A stretch of DNA of 45,834 bases from an uncultured Gammaproteobacteria bacterium (GTDB taxonomy: Bacteria > Pseudomonadota > Gammaproteobacteria > Arenicellales > UBA868), in NCBI GenBank assembly GCA_905612355.1, contig CAJQRU010000067.1:1-45834 (forward strand), in the 5' to 3' direction. The notes beneath the pieces were generated by a model that searched no databases, had not been told where the DNA came from, and saw only the letters and a program-made list of their open reading frames with translations. Shown in pieces: positions 44,670 to 45,834 of the stretch. Every line of letters begins with the position of its first letter. Positions within the stretch are counted from its first letter, which is position 1. A program made the position numbers and the translations under genes.

Positions 44670-45834
44670 ATGGTTAACCTAGACTCGGTTTTGTTGGAAA
44701 TTCTGCTACATAAAGTAACCGCTGTGGCAGAAGAGATGGGCATCACGTTACAACGAACAGGCCGTACTCTTTATGTTAAGGAGACAGCCGATTTTGGAAC
44801 GGCCATTGCGGACTTGGAAGGAAAATTCTTTGCTTTTCCGGTAGGCATCGGTGTCGCGGGTTTCGTTGACCTGGACTGTAAACCAACGATCGATGCGGTC
44901 GATGATCTCGCCGAGGGTGACGTGATTATGACTAATCATCCTTATGCGTCTGGGGGGTTGTGCACACATACTCCCGACCTCAATCTGGTACGGCCCTATT
45001 TCTACCAAGGAGATATCGTAGGATATGGCTGGTCTTTTTTGCACTCTGCGGATGTTGGGGGCAAGGTGCCAAGTAGTGTTTCACCGACCAATAGTGAAGC
45101 GTTTCAGGAAGGGTTGTTGATTCCACCGATGAAAATTATTCAAGGTGGTGACTTTAATCCAGATCTCTTGACAATTTATCGACACAACGTAAGAACGCCA
45201 GATTTGAATATAGGCGATATCAAAGCGATGTTGGCCGCCCTTGAGGTTGGACAGCGTCGAGTAACTGAGATGATCGAGCAGTATGGTATTGACTGTTTTC
45301 TTGAAATGCAATCCGCGCTTATTGATTATGGTCGCCTAAAGGCAAGAGAGGCTTTTCGACAAATCCCAGATGGTGAGTACGATTTTTGGGATTATCTGGA
45401 TGATGATTCATTCACCCAAGTGCCCGTTAGAATAAGACTTCAAATGACGGTAGACGACGGTCGTATTCATCTTGATTATCGTGGGACTGATGCACAGACC
45501 CTGGGGCCGTTTAATATCGTCACTTTAGGTCGATCCCATCCATGGGTAACGCTACGGTTATTACATTACGCAATTAGCACGGATCCGAGTTGCCCGGTTA
45601 ACTCCGGGGTCTTCAAGAACGTCACTGTCACGCTGCCACCCGGTAGTGTTCTGAACCCGGAATTTCCTGCAGCCTCTGGGATCAGGACCGCCGCTGGAGC
45701 GCGCTGTTACGATGTCCTAAACGGAGTATTGGGCAAGGCGCTTCCAGATTTCATGCCGGCCGCTTCCGGCGGGAATATAGTGCCGGTCGTTCTGGTTGAG
45801 CCCGCTGACGAAGGCCAAAGTGTGGTGACTGTTG
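44670..45834 (+). CDS. hyuB: Hydantoinase B/oxoprolinase family protein (HyuB), 3' end outside window
   Basis: An open frame of 388 codons from ATG 44670 to the last base with no stop. It reads VNLDSVLLEILLHKVTAVAEEM, then ITLQRTGRTLYVKETADFGTAI, IMTNHPYASGGLCTHTPDL, FLHSADVGGKVPSS, LNIGDIKAMLAAL and LPPGSVLNPEFPAASGIRT, all HyuB landmarks in the right order. GGAG lies about ten bases upstream. The glycine-rich C-terminal core expected near residue 520 is beyond the window. It is the partner of the HyuA just upstream and the third HyuB in this region. Confidence 0.9.
   Translation, partial: MVNLDSVLLEILLHKVTAVAEEMGITLQRTGRTLYVKETADFGTAIADLEGKFFAFPVGIGVAGFVDLDCKPTIDAVDDLAEGDVIMTNHPYASGGLCTHTPDLNLVRPYFYQGDIVGYGWSFLHSADVGGKVPSSVSPTNSEAFQEGLLIPPMKIIQGGDFNPDLLTIYRHNVRTPDLNIGDIKAMLAALEVGQRRVTEMIEQYGIDCFLEMQSALIDYGRLKAREAFRQIPDGEYDFWDYLDDDSFTQVPVRIRLQMTVDDGRIHLDYRGTDAQTLGPFNIVTLGRSHPWVTLRLLHYAISTDPSCPVNSGVFKNVTVTLPPGSVLNPEFPAASGIRTAAGARCYDVLNGVLGKALPDFMPAASGGNIVPVVLVEPADEGQSVVTV

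Overview
The window is a gene-dense stretch of mid-GC bacterial DNA. Genes are tightly packed, with many ATGA/GTGA stop-start overlaps, GTG and TTG starts, TGA used freely as a stop, and Gram-negative style ABC importers with signal-peptide binding proteins. The content fits a heterotrophic, probably marine or soil proteobacterium living on organic nitrogen and small organic acids; the sequence does not let me name a genus. I recognise no rRNA, tRNA, CRISPR array, insertion sequence or phage gene, and no stand-alone transcription regulator. Nearly everything is catabolic or transport.

Layout. (1) 1-5194, plus strand: end of a HyuA, a HyuB, a Gfo/Idh/MocA dehydrogenase and a DUF993 aldolase-like protein. 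(2) 5210-6232, minus: a short MetE-like protein. (3) 6448-20648, plus: a 15-gene co-oriented unit, namely a branched-chain amino acid type (Liv) ABC importer, a DapA-family lyase/aldolase, an intradiol ring-cleavage dioxygenase, a RutE-like reductase, a TauD-type dioxygenase, the complete nickel-pincer set larC-larE-larB-larA, a PhyH-type dioxygenase and an aminotransferase. (4) 20666-28131, both strands: amidohydrolase, enolase-superfamily enzyme, amidase, SDR, ThDP enzyme and methyltransferase. (5) 28238-33639: a Hyi-like isomerase, a decayed TauD gene, an MFS transporter interrupted by two UGA codons, a HAD dehalogenase, a second amidase and an OsmC protein. (6) 34406-45834, plus: a second HyuA/HyuB pair (HyuB frameshifted at a G9 tract), a polyamine-type ABC importer, and a third HyuA/HyuB pair that runs off the end.

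How it may work together (inference). Two importers bring in small nitrogenous or acidic compounds. Three HyuA/HyuB pairs, two amidases and a cyclic amidohydrolase could open or hydrolyse amide and lactam bonds. TauD/PhyH oxygenases, the intradiol dioxygenase, aldolases and dehydrogenases would process the carbon skeletons. The LarA homologue, with its whole cofactor pathway beside it, would racemise or epimerise a 2-hydroxyacid on the way.

The points most worth checking are the lar set embedded in a ring-cleavage/oxygenase operon, the G9 frameshift in hyuB, the MFS gene whose two UGA codons both fall where Trp would be expected, and the matching hairpins between binding-protein and permease genes in both ABC operons.
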